Counted from the stretch's first letter, positions 8,183 to 14,288 are shown. The stretch: DNA of 15,053 nucleotides from Spirochaetaceae bacterium (GCA_031268255.1 JAIRXO010000124.1:1-15053), one strand, 5' to 3'. Notes: a model not told the origin generated them from the sequence alone. Numbers and translations are program-made.

Positions 8183-8539
8183 TTAGATATTCCCCGGTTT
8201 TTCTTGGCATTTTTCTATGGCCATGTCTATTTCGAGAAGCAGCTTTCCGCGCAATATTGTCAGTTCCTGGATGAGCATTTCCTTCTCATGGCCTTTACGT
8301 TCCCCCTCCCCGAAAAGGGGATATTCTAAAAAAAGCTGATAGGGAAGAATTCCAAGGGAATCAGAAATTTTCTGGATAATATCGGGAGAGGGGAAGTTTT
8401 TGCCGTTTTCCACGGCGTTAAGATAATTGGGCGAAACCCCTATTTTTTCCGAAAAGGCAAGTTGGCTGATACCCTTTTTTTTCCTTAAAAATCTGAGATT
8501 TTTGATAAACAGTTCCTGAAAACGGGTCATTTTTATCAT
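8183..8539 (-). CDS. XRE-family (Cro/CI-type HTH) transcriptional regulator
   Basis: A 118-residue DNA-binding protein on the - strand. Residues about 10-68 form a classic HTH_3 domain: NLRFLRKKKGISQLAFSEKIG, then VSPNYLNAVENGKNFPSPDII as recognition helix and following turn. The C-terminal part (about 85-115; LIQELTILRGKLLLEIDMAI) is helical and could mediate oligomerisation. Start is the ATG at 8539; a second Met (codon at 8530) is possible, since both have weak ribosome binding sites. It faces convergently into the secG/EIIA-remnant end and divergently from the envelope operon at 8678. The shared intergenic region contains repeated operator-like elements, so self-repression and control of that operon are likely (inference). 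It is less GC-rich than its neighbours. Confidence 0.9.
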   Translation of the reverse strand: MIKMTRFQELFIKNLRFLRKKKGISQLAFSEKIGVSPNYLNAVENGKNFPSPDIIQKISDSLGILPYQLFLEYPLFGEGERKGHEKEMLIQELTILRGKLLLEIDMAIEKCQEKPGNI

Positions 8540-8566
8540 TAACTACCTATTTTTTCCCTTTGGAAA

Positions 8567-8662
8567 CATTGTAATAGCATTAAAATAACTGTAATGCAGT
8601 TGACTTTTTTATATTTCCTGTTACTATAACTTTAATTCAGTTGGAATGATTGTATTAAAGTT
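8567..8662. promoter_or_regulatory. Array of up to four 15-bp TAAT-centred operator-like elements
   Basis: Element B (8587-8601) AACTGTAATGCAGTT is an inverted repeat with 5-bp arms around TAATG. Element C (8628-8642) AACTTTAATTCAGTT matches B at 13 of 15. Element D (8648-8662), read on the - strand as AACTTTAATACAATC, matches C at 12 of 15. Element A (8567-8581) CATTGTAATAGCATT is weaker, 9 of 15 to B. Centres are 8574, 8594, 8635 and 8655: 20, 41 and 20 bp apart, about two, four and two helical turns, placing them on one face. B overlaps the candidate -35 and C lies at or just after the -10. The likely ligand is the adjacent XRE protein (inference). Confidence 0.6.
8600..8630 (+). promoter_or_regulatory. 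Candidate promoter of the envelope operon
   Basis: TTGACT (8600-8605) is a 5/6 match to a -35 box. Possible -10 boxes are TACTAT (8622-8627, 16-base spacer) and TATAAC (8625-8630, 19-base spacer). It lies between operator-like elements B and C, giving a leader of roughly 40-45 bases before the ATG at 8678. Which -10 is used cannot be decided by eye. Confidence 0.5.
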
Positions 8663-8677
8663 ATTAGAGGGCTGGAA

Positions 8678-9676
8678 ATGAAACGGCGTGGTATACTCAT
8701 TTTTTTCCTCTGTTTTGGCAGTATATTTCTCGCCGCCCAGGCGCCTGACTGGTATCTTGACAAGGAAGGCCGCTACCCTTCGAGCCGTTATATATCGGCT
8801 CTGGGCGAGGGAACGGGCAGGGCCGAGGCGGAAGCATCTGCTATCGCCGCCATATCCCTTTTTTTCAATACCACCACGGAAATCAGAAATCAGGCTATTC
8901 GGGAATTTAACGAGGCTGTGGCCAATGACACGACTGAGTTTACAAAAAAAACCTATATCACCGAAAACGCCGTCATCAGGTCGGAAACGGATTTCTTAGG
9001 TATACGCTTTACATCTCCCTGGGAAAACACCCGGTCCCGCACCTGGGCCGTCCTCGCCTACATCGACAGGCTTGAGGCCGCTTCAATCTATGAATCAAAA
9101 ATAAACACCGCTTCCGCCGCCATGAGGACTCTTGGTGATGACGCGGCCAGGGAAACGGACAACTTTTACGCCGCAAGCCTTCTGTACCGGGCGTTTCGCA
9201 TGGCGGACCTTACCGAAGAACTCATAAAAACCGCCGCCCTTGTCGATACCGGGGCCTCCCAAAAATACGCCGGGACTCTGGGTCTGATCTCAAGGATACG
9301 TTCCGATTACCGTTCCCGGCGGGGGAATCTAAACTTTGGCCTTACTGTCGAAGGGGACAGAAACGGGCGCGTTGAACGCGCTCTGGGGGCACTGCTGGAA
9401 AGTTCAGGCTATCTCATCGCCAGGCAAAACCCCGCGTATCTTGTTTCGGTTATTCTTACCAGCGCCGAGGAGAACCTTCCCAGCGGTGTCTTTATAAGAC
9501 CGGGCGTAACCCTGCGTATAGAACGCGGCGGCGCGGTTCTTTTTTCCTACAGTAAAAATTACACCCGTTACGGACATATTACCCTCGACGGGGCGTATAA
9601 CCGCGCCTTTCTTGCCGTTGAGCGGGACCTGGAAGAAAATTTTATCGCCAAATTAACTGCTTCCGTAGGCAGATAA
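8678..9676 (+). CDS. Secreted LPP20-like envelope protein
   Basis: A 332-residue exported protein. Residues 1-21 form a signal peptide (MKRRG, a hydrophobic run, then LAAQA with probable cleavage before PDW). No Cys sits at a cleavage position, so it is not an obvious lipoprotein. PDWYLDKEGRYPSSRYISALG followed by GEGTGRAEAEASAIAAIS is the LPP20-type pattern (P-x-W, then Y-x-A-x-G-x-G, then an Ala-rich helix). A helical middle (about 141-215) leads to a C-terminal alpha/beta part (about 216-332). AGAGGG (8665-8670) lies seven bases before the ATG. It is the first of three exported-protein genes under the operator-dense promoter. Function unknown; FlgT- or LpoB-like envelope proteins are the nearest architectural comparison. 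Confidence 0.72.
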   Translation: MKRRGILIFFLCFGSIFLAAQAPDWYLDKEGRYPSSRYISALGEGTGRAEAEASAIAAISLFFNTTTEIRNQAIREFNEAVANDTTEFTKKTYITENAVIRSETDFLGIRFTSPWENTRSRTWAVLAYIDRLEAASIYESKINTASAAMRTLGDDAARETDNFYAASLLYRAFRMADLTEELIKTAALVDTGASQKYAGTLGLISRIRSDYRSRRGNLNFGLTVEGDRNGRVERALGALLESSGYLIARQNPAYLVSVILTSAEENLPSGVFIRPGVTLRIERGGAVLFSYSKNYTRYGHITLDGAYNRAFLAVERDLEENFIAKLTASVGR

Positions 9677-9690
9677 CTATTGGAACATAG

Positions 9691-9697
9691 TAAGGAG
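9691..9697 (+). promoter_or_regulatory. Ribosome binding site deciding the lipoprotein start
   Basis: TAAGGAG lies six bases before ATG at 9704. It favours that start over an in-frame TTG at 9680, which would place this site inside the coding region and add charged residues ahead of the signal peptide. Confidence 0.75.
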
Positions 9698-9703
9698 TAT
9701 ATT

Positions 9704-10369
9704 ATGAAACGAAAGAAATTTTTTTGGCTGCCGGTGATTTTTGCCGTCTTTCTTGCTGCCTGCGCTGGAGCGCCAAAAGCGGAAAACCCCGCCGAAAACG
9801 TAGCGGCGGAAGAGCCTGATGATATTGTCATCGACTGGAGGGGCCGCAATGTCGGCGCCGAACGTCCGGCCTGGGCCTCTGCCGTTGCCCAGGGCGATCC
9901 CTATGAGGAACTCAGCAGGCTTCCCCGGGTGAACGGCAGAAAAACCACACTCATGCAGCAGGATGGGGCAAATCTCGAAGTGTTACAGGCATGGGTAAAT
10001 ACCAGCGCCTATGCAGAATGTGCCGAACAGATCAAGGCCACCGCCATCTCCCAATCAGGGACTGTACTGACCGGAGACCTGGACAGTCCCGAGGCGGAAA
10101 ACCTCCTTGACCAGTTCAGGGGACTATACGCCAGGGCGACCATCACGGGCCTCGAAAGGGTTCTTGATACCTGGATAAAAACCCGTTCCCGGACAACGGG
10201 AGCCGAAAAGTACAGCGTCTACGCGGTATACGCCATATCGGAAGATGATCTAAAGGCGTCCATAGCGGAAACATTTGGAAGAATAGAAGCCAGGAACGCC
10301 CAACAAGAGGAACTGCGAAACAGGATTCAATCGGGTATGGAAAATCTCATCGCCGGCGCCCGGTTTTAA
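9704..10369 (+). CDS. LPP20-like lipoprotein
   Basis: A 221-residue lipoprotein precursor. The N-terminus MKRKKFFWLPVIFAVFLAAC is a signal peptide with lipobox LAAC and lipidated Cys20; the residues after it (AGAPKAENPAEN) form a flexible linker. The mature part contains WRGRNVGAERPAWASAV, resembling the start of LPP20-type proteins, then a helical segment with EQIKATAISQSGTVL and a later YSVYAVYAIS strand. The start at 9704 rests on the Shine-Dalgarno and on the lipobox falling at the normal distance. It follows the secreted LPP20-like gene by 27 bases and precedes the CsgG-like gene by 10, so the three are almost surely cotranscribed. Inner or outer membrane location cannot be decided. Role unknown; FlgP of Vibrio is an LPP20-family lipoprotein encoded in a comparable trio. 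Confidence 0.75.
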   Translation: MKRKKFFWLPVIFAVFLAACAGAPKAENPAENVAAEEPDDIVIDWRGRNVGAERPAWASAVAQGDPYEELSRLPRVNGRKTTLMQQDGANLEVLQAWVNTSAYAECAEQIKATAISQSGTVLTGDLDSPEAENLLDQFRGLYARATITGLERVLDTWIKTRSRTTGAEKYSVYAVYAISEDDLKASIAETFGRIEARNAQQEELRNRIQSGMENLIAGARF

Positions 10370-10374
10370 GGAGG
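10368..10374 (+). promoter_or_regulatory. Ribosome binding site deciding the CsgG-like start
   Basis: AAGGAGG overlaps the stop of the lipoprotein gene. Tandem ATG codons follow at 10377 and 10380. The first is only two bases away, the second five, so 10380 is the better start. Confidence 0.65.
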
Positions 10375-10379
10375 ATATG

Positions 10380-11327
10380 ATGAAGAAATTGTTACTTGTC
10401 TTTGCCCTGACCCTGAGTACGTCTCTTGCTTTTTCCCAGACCCTTGTGGGCCTTGATGACGCCATCCAAAACGGCGCCCAGGAGATTGAAAGCAGGCTGG
10501 AGCGGGGGGTCAAGGTAGTGGTTCTTAATTTTAATTCACCATCGACACGTTTTTCAAACTATGTGCTTGATGAATTGACCGCCGCTTTGGTAAACAGCGG
10601 ACGCCTGGTGGTTGTTGACCGGCAGAACCTGGAACTTATCCAGCAGGAAATGAATTTCCAGATGTCAGGAGAGGTAAGTGACACCTCGGCCCAGGAAATC
10701 GGCATGAAGCTGGGAGCCCAGTCCATTATTTCAGGCAGCCTGGAAGACCTGGGCAACAGCTACCGCATACGGTTCAGGGCAATCGAAGTGGTAAGCGCCG
10801 CCATACAGGCCGTCCCCCAGGCCAACATCAGAAAGGATACCCGGACAAACGCGCTGCTTGCCGGCGCCGCCGGAACCTCTCCGTCTACTCAGACCTCAAT
10901 GACTACCTATCCCAACGGCCTTAATTTTTCCACCGGCAGAAAAGTCGGCGCCGGTTTCCTCAATATCGTTTACGGCCTTGGTTCCTTTACCATGGGCGAC
11001 TGGGTCGGCGGCCTCATCGTAGGCGGCGCCGAGCTTGTCGGGGTCCTCTGTGTTATAAATGGAAATACGACCACATACGACACTTATGGCAACGGTGGAT
11101 CCGAGCCCACTACGGCGTTCTATTTTGGCATGGTCCTTGAGGTAGGAGCGGTGGTCTACGGCTTTATCCGGCCCTTCCAGTATGACACGGCGCTGGCAAG
11201 GAAAAACGGTACCTACTATGCCGCCATTGAGGACAAAAATCCCCTGTACCACATGAGTGTGGGCCTTGTAAACAGCGGGGGCGATGGACTTGATACGGTA
11301 AACCTTTCTTTCAGGTATCATTACTAA
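10380..11327 (+). CDS. Exported CsgG-like protein with P13-like C-terminal membrane region
   Basis: A 315-residue exported protein. The signal peptide is about residues 1-20 (MKKLLLVFALTLSTSLAFSQ, cleavage near AFS/Q). Residues about 40-150 fit the CsgG/TolB-like alpha/beta fold used in envelope assembly proteins: VVVLNFNSPSTRFSNYVLDE, then ALVNSGRLVVVDRQNLELIQ, EIGMKLGAQSIISGSL and a strand YRIRFRAIEV. After a Ser/Thr-rich linker the C-terminal half has hydrophobic Gly-rich segments (VGAGFLNIVYGLGSFTMGD, VGGLIVGGAELVGVLCVI, TAFYFGMVLEVGAVVYGFI), resembling the Borrelia P13 family, and ends in aromatic NLSFRYHY, compatible with outer-membrane insertion. Last gene of the three-gene operon, followed by a stem-loop. 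The CsgG-like assignment is fairly firm; the P13 resemblance is from memory. Confidence 0.75.
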   Translation: MKKLLLVFALTLSTSLAFSQTLVGLDDAIQNGAQEIESRLERGVKVVVLNFNSPSTRFSNYVLDELTAALVNSGRLVVVDRQNLELIQQEMNFQMSGEVSDTSAQEIGMKLGAQSIISGSLEDLGNSYRIRFRAIEVVSAAIQAVPQANIRKDTRTNALLAGAAGTSPSTQTSMTTYPNGLNFSTGRKVGAGFLNIVYGLGSFTMGDWVGGLIVGGAELVGVLCVINGNTTTYDTYGNGGSEPTTAFYFGMVLEVGAVVYGFIRPFQYDTALARKNGTYYAAIEDKNPLYHMSVGLVNSGGDGLDTVNLSFRYHY

Positions 11328-11342
11328 TTCGCCATGGTTCTT

Positions 11343-11380
11343 CCCCGTGTAATTGTCCCCCGAAAAACAATTATACGGGG
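11343..11380 (+). terminator. Stem-loop terminator of the envelope operon
   Basis: CCCCGTGTAATTGT (11343-11356) pairs with ACAATTATACGGGG (11367-11380): a 14-bp stem with one G-T wobble and a 10-base loop, 16 bases after the stop. The following TTTGCC is a poor U-run, so termination may be partial or bidirectional. Confidence 0.65.
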
Positions 11381-11400
11381 TTTGCCCGCCCTTCGTTCTA

Positions 11401-11428
11401 TTGTTAAAAACCCCTCATATAGTATACA
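11401..11428 (+). promoter_or_regulatory. Candidate promoter of the usp operon, with an 11-bp direct repeat nearby
   Basis: TTGTTA (11401-11406), a 16-base spacer and TATACA (11423-11428) lie just before the ATG at 11438, implying a very short leader. No Shine-Dalgarno is visible. AAACCCCTCAT occurs at 11408-11418 and again at 11441-11451 just inside the gene, 33 bases apart, so it brackets the -10 and start. Confidence 0.35.
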
Positions 11429-11437
11429 GTATCGTGT

Positions 11438-11920
11438 ATGAAACCCCTCATCTCCAGGATTCTTGTGGCTGTCTCCGGTTCCGACGCTTCCGTCTCGGCG
11501 GCGAAATACGCGATCATCATGGCAAAACTGTACCACTGCCATCTGTCGGCGGTCTATGTGGTGGATACGGCGACCATACGGCAGCTTGCCCTGAGCAAAA
11601 TTTTTATACCCGAAGAAAGCCAGGAATACGAAAAGAGCCTTGAGGCCAACGGCGAGCGTTACCTTTCCTTTGTGGAAGAGCTGGCAAGGGCCAAGGGGGT
11701 CAAGATTGAACGGGAAATGCGCCGGGGCGCGGTGTATACCGAGATACTCGCCGCCGCCGGAGAAAAGAACACGGACCTCATCGTCCTGGGCGGCTGGGAA
11801 CGGGACCGGAGTTCCCGGGACATCATTGTCCACGCCCACCGGGAGATTATGGTAAACGCCAAATGTTCGGTGCTCCTGGTCAAGGAACCGGGCATTGACC
11901 AGCTCTACAAACAGGCCTGA
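11438..11920 (+). CDS. Universal stress protein (UspA family), atypical ATP motif
   Basis: A 160-residue cytoplasmic protein of the Usp fold. It begins ISRILVAVSGSDASVSAAKYA, the usual first strand and helix, has a long middle helix (EYEKSLEANGERYLSFVEEL), and ends with TDLIVLGGWERDRSSRDIIV and CSVLLVKEPG. ATP-binding members carry G-x2-G-x9-G-(S/T) after the LIVLG strand; here the segment after Gly118-Gly119 reads WERDRSSRDIIVHAHRE with no further Gly, so this member probably does not bind ATP the canonical way. No membrane segment. It has no clear ribosome binding site. It heads a tight run with the next gene six bases away. Stress role is inferred from the family only. Confidence 0.85.
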   Translation: MKPLISRILVAVSGSDASVSAAKYAIIMAKLYHCHLSAVYVVDTATIRQLALSKIFIPEESQEYEKSLEANGERYLSFVEELARAKGVKIEREMRRGAVYTEILAAAGEKNTDLIVLGGWERDRSSRDIIVHAHREIMVNAKCSVLLVKEPGIDQLYKQA

Positions 11921-11926
11921 GGCGGT

Positions 11927-12352
11927 ATGGGCATGAGAATCGCGCTTATTGTTTTTCCTTCAAACCGGAAAACCGAAGAAAGCGGCTTCCCTCCCTGGGC
12001 GGTCTCTCTGGCGCGGGGCATGGAATCCATGGGCCACAGGGCCGATCTGGTAAACGGCTATGGCGGCGACATGAGGAGCCTTCCGGGCTATGATTACCTT
12101 GCCCTCATTGCCGAGCCCCTTTCGTTCCTGAGCGGGAAAATCCCCGGCGCGGCGCGGACCGTTTTTTCGTCATCAGGCGGCCTGGGGCGGAAGAAGGGGG
12201 CGGCCTTTATAAAAAAGAAGGGCCTTTTCAGCCCGCGGGCCCTTTCCCGCCTCATGGCCCTCATGGAAAAAGAAGGAATCATTGTCAACTGGAGTGATCT
12301 TATTCTGGGTTCCGCCCAGGCCGAAGCCCTGGGTAAACGCATAGGCGCCTAG
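11927..12352 (+). CDS. Small hypothetical protein, possibly flavodoxin-like fold
   Basis: A 141-residue cytoplasmic protein not recognised as a named family. It starts with a beta-strand MRIALIVFPS followed by a loop and helix (WAVSLARGMESMGHRADLVN), then YDYLALIAEPLSFLSGKIP, ARTVFSSSGGLGRKKGAAFI and a C-terminal helical part ending GKRIGA. Alternating strands and helices with a YDYLALIAEP-type strand and a TVFSSSGG turn resemble small flavodoxin-like proteins, though no FMN-binding motif can be asserted. Met at 11927 or 11933 could be the start; GAGGCGG (11919-11925) serves either. It sits six bases after usp and nine before the J-domain gene. Confidence 0.7.
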   Translation: MGMRIALIVFPSNRKTEESGFPPWAVSLARGMESMGHRADLVNGYGGDMRSLPGYDYLALIAEPLSFLSGKIPGAARTVFSSSGGLGRKKGAAFIKKKGLFSPRALSRLMALMEKEGIIVNWSDLILGSAQAEALGKRIGA

Positions 12353-12361
12353 GGGCCTATT

Positions 12362-13138
12362 GTGCGGGACTACTATTCCATACTTGGCGTGGCGGAAGAC
12401 GCTTCTGCCGCGGAAATCAAAAGGGCCTTCAGGGAAAAGGCCAAAAAAACCCACCCTGACAGCGCCGGAAGATCAGGCGGCGAGGAAGCCATGCGGCGCC
12501 TCCTTGCCGCCTACAAAACCCTCCTGGACAGCGAAAGGCGGGAAGCATACGACCGCGCCTGCCGCCGCTTCGCCCAAAACGCGCGTTTTGATTACCGGGA
12601 ATTCCTCAAGGACCAGAATGACAGCGAAAGCATGGCCAAACTGGTGTTTTTCGACCTCCTTCATTTTGAAGAAGAAGAGGCCGTCGCGGTCTGGGACGAG
12701 CGGGGCGGCAGTGATTTTCCCCTGCGGGACTACCTCGACCGGGAGGACTGGATGGACTGCGCCTTCATCCTTGCCGAAGAACTCGAAAAGCGGGGCCGCT
12801 TCCACGAAGCCTTGGGCCTCCTCACGGCCATTGTCAGGGAAGAACGGCAAAAGCCCTATTTCCGCCATTTTATGGGAGAAGTAGAAAGCGTCCTCAAGGA
12901 CCTGGTGCGCCTCAAACTTAAAACAGCCGTTGACGGCCCCGCCTATGCCGAAGCCCTGCGTTCCCTCATCGGCCTGGGCTTTCCCCCCGCCGACGAAGCG
13001 CGGTGGATGCGTTCCCTCTCGGAAACCCTCCTCCGCATGGGCGAGAAGGAAGCCGCCGGCGAGGTTCTTAAAGAAGCCCTTAAAAGCGACCCCCGGCTCC
13101 CCCATACGGCACTTCTCAGACGCAGCCTTAATGTGTAA
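12362..13138 (+). CDS. J-domain (DnaJ-like) co-chaperone with helical C-terminus
   Basis: A 258-residue protein. Residues 1-65 form a J domain: DYYSILGV, the helix KRAFREKAKKT, the essential HPD at 31-33, and LLAAYKTLLDSERREAYDRA. J domains stimulate the ATPase of DnaK-type Hsp70. There is no Gly/Phe region, no zinc-finger CxxCxGxG and no DnaJ C-terminal domain, so it is a class III J protein. The remainder (about 95-258) is helical and TPR-like, including FHEALGLLTAIVREE and a final MGEKEAAGEVLKEALKSDPR. Start is GTG at 12362, five bases after AGGGGC (12351-12356), which overlaps the previous stop. Fourth-gene map follows after 15 bases. The client or location targeted is unknown. Confidence 0.88.
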   Translation: MRDYYSILGVAEDASAAEIKRAFREKAKKTHPDSAGRSGGEEAMRRLLAAYKTLLDSERREAYDRACRRFAQNARFDYREFLKDQNDSESMAKLVFFDLLHFEEEEAVAVWDERGGSDFPLRDYLDREDWMDCAFILAEELEKRGRFHEALGLLTAIVREERQKPYFRHFMGEVESVLKDLVRLKLKTAVDGPAYAEALRSLIGLGFPPADEARWMRSLSETLLRMGEKEAAGEVLKEALKSDPRLPHTALLRRSLNV

Positions 13139-13153
13139 GAATCAAGGAGAATT

Positions 13154-13909
13154 ATGATACGGCTTAAAAACGAAAAGCAGATAGACGGCATACGATCTTC
13201 ATGCAAACTCCTCAGCGCCATGTACCGGGAACTGACGCCCCTGGTACAGCCCGGAGTCGCCACGGCGGAACTTGACCAGTGGGCCCGGACCTGGATAAAA
13301 AAAGCCGGCGGGAAACCGGCCTTTCTCGGCTACGGCAGCCCGGAAAACCCCTTCCCCGGGGCGCTGTGCATATCCGTCAACGAAGAAGTAATACACGGCA
13401 TACCTTCAAAACGGCGCATAGCCGAAGGCGACCTGGTCTCCATAGACGGCGGCATAAACCTCGACGGCTATATCAGCGACCAGGCCTTCACCGTAGAAGT
13501 AGGAAAAGTGAGCCGCGAAGCCCACACCCTCAATACCGTAACCAGGGAATGTCTTGCCCGGGGCATAGAAGCGGCAAAAGCGGGGAATCGCATACTCCAG
13601 ATATCCCGGGCCATTTACAGCCACGCCAGAGAAGCGGGCTACGGCGTAGTACACCAGTTCTGCGGCCACGGAGTAGGACTCGAAGTCCACGAGGACCCCC
13701 AGGTCCCCAACTATGCCCACGGCCCCAACCCCCGGATGACCGAAGGCTTTGTCCTCGCCATAGAACCCATGATCAACCTGGGAACCGGCGACGTATATGT
13801 CCTTGACGACGAGTGGACCGTAGTTACCGCCGACAACAAAATCTCCGCCCACTGGGAACATACAGTAGCCATATTCAGGGACCACACCGAAATCCTCACC
13901 TGCTTATGA
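13154..13909 (+). CDS. map: Methionine aminopeptidase, type I
   Basis: Removes the initiator methionine from new proteins in the cytoplasm; a two-metal enzyme. All expected residues are visible in 251 residues: His81 in HGIPS (substrate His), metal ligands Asp98 (LVSIDGG) and Asp109 (GYISDQAF), His172 in CGHGVGLEVHE, Glu204 in LAIEPM and Glu235 in HWEHTVAI. Spacing matches the classical type Ia enzyme closely, and there is no N-terminal zinc-binding extension. Start ATG at 13154 is preceded by AAGGAG (13144-13149). It is the last gene of the usp operon and is followed by a hairpin-rich stretch. Very secure. Confidence 0.97.
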   Translation: MIRLKNEKQIDGIRSSCKLLSAMYRELTPLVQPGVATAELDQWARTWIKKAGGKPAFLGYGSPENPFPGALCISVNEEVIHGIPSKRRIAEGDLVSIDGGINLDGYISDQAFTVEVGKVSREAHTLNTVTRECLARGIEAAKAGNRILQISRAIYSHAREAGYGVVHQFCGHGVGLEVHEDPQVPNYAHGPNPRMTEGFVLAIEPMINLGTGDVYVLDDEWTVVTADNKISAHWEHTVAIFRDHTEILTCL

Positions 13910-13926
13910 ACTATGAGGGGGGCGCG

Positions 13927-13976
13927 GACAAACCCCTGCGGGGTTTGTCTCGGAGTTTTGGCTACGCCAAAACTCC
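13927..13976 (+). terminator. Tandem perfect hairpins, possible terminator of the usp-map operon
   Basis: Two adjacent perfect stem-loops, 10 and 11 bp, each with a 3-base loop, begin 17 bases after the map stop. Neither is followed by a U-run, so intrinsic termination is uncertain; they may instead protect the transcript's 3' end or belong to a repeat element. Confidence 0.35.
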
Positions 13977-14179
13977 ACGCGGCTTGCGCCCGAAAGCGGA
14001 ATTTTTTGACGCGCCCCCCGCCAAATAACAGCGCGCAAGCTAGCGCAGCGCGTCCCGGTGATAATGCGGCACGGCGTAGGCCCGATGAAATCCCCGATAT
14101 GCCGTCGTGCCTCGAAGGGCCGTCTACGGCGCAAACACGGTTTGCGCCTACCCCCCAAAGTATTAACGTATTTCACGCC

Positions 14180-14221
14180 ATGAAAGCCCGCAGGGTGCTT
14201 ATGGCATTGCTGGACAAATAG
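14180..14221 (+). pseudogene. Tiny frame resembling a HicA toxin start, possible remnant
   Basis: Thirteen codons, MKARRVLMALLDK, then TAG. The pattern MKA-(R/K)-x-VL-x-ALL resembles the first helix of HicA-type toxins as I recall them, after which such proteins continue with a GW and an RQ-x-GSH motif that is absent here. No good ribosome binding site. Could easily be chance. Confidence 0.2.
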
Positions 14222-14254
14222 GAGAAAACAATTGTATTGATGGTTGTCTACAAA

Positions 14255-14288
14255 ACCACTTTACATCATACCACCAAAGTGGTATAGT
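14255..14288 (+). promoter_or_regulatory. Toxin-antitoxin promoter with overlapping operator palindromes
   Basis: TTTACA (14260-14265), a 17-base spacer and TATAGT (14283-14288) are each 5/6 matches to sigma70 boxes. ATACCAC (14268-14274) and GTGGTAT (14279-14285) form a perfect inverted repeat in the spacer and -10; ACCACTTT (14255-14262) and AAAGTGGT (14276-14283) form a second, overlapping one. This is the expected layout for autorepression by a ribbon-helix-helix antitoxin. Transcription would start about at the ATG (14296). Confidence 0.7.

Larger units (their letters stand above)
13910..14221. repeat. Hairpin-rich intergenic stretch after map
   Basis: About 380 bases separate map from the antitoxin gene, with no convincing full-length gene. 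Perfect stems: GACAAACCCC/GGGGTTTGTC (13927-13949, 3-base loop), GGAGTTTTGGC/GCCAAAACTCC (13952-13976, 3-base loop) and GGCGCAAAC/GTTTGCGCC (14128-14148, 3-base loop). The first two are enclosed by GGGGGGCGCG (13917-13926) pairing with CGCGCCCCCC (14010-14019). GCTTGCGC (13982-13989) can pair with GCGCAAGC (14033-14040), crossing that outer stem. GGCACG (14068-14073) pairs with CGTGCC (14106-14111). It could be a dispersed genomic repeat, a transcription end region for map, or a structured RNA. A 102-codon frame through it is Arg/Pro/Ala-rich and looks non-coding. Confidence 0.6.

Noticed and set aside
9680..9703. Upstream TTG start for the lipoprotein gene
   Set aside because: It would bury the strong TAAGGAG inside the gene and displace the lipobox from its normal distance; ATG at 9704 fits better.
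12473..13105. Reverse-strand frame of 210 codons within the J-domain gene
   Set aside because: Shadow of a GC-rich coding region; Phe/Glu/Ala-rich with no domain, and the forward frame has an HPD J domain.
13279..13806. Forward frame of 175 codons inside map
   Set aside because: Arg/Pro/His-rich translation in an alternate frame of a fully conserved aminopeptidase gene.
13917..14019. tRNA-like cloverleaf
   Set aside because: An outer stem with two perfect arms suggests one, but the third arm is weak and there is no T-loop, anticodon arm or CCA-type end.
13913..14221. 102-codon frame across the hairpin region
   Set aside because: Composition reflects the repeats (Arg, Pro, Ala), the stems explain the sequence better, and no ribosome binding site is visible.
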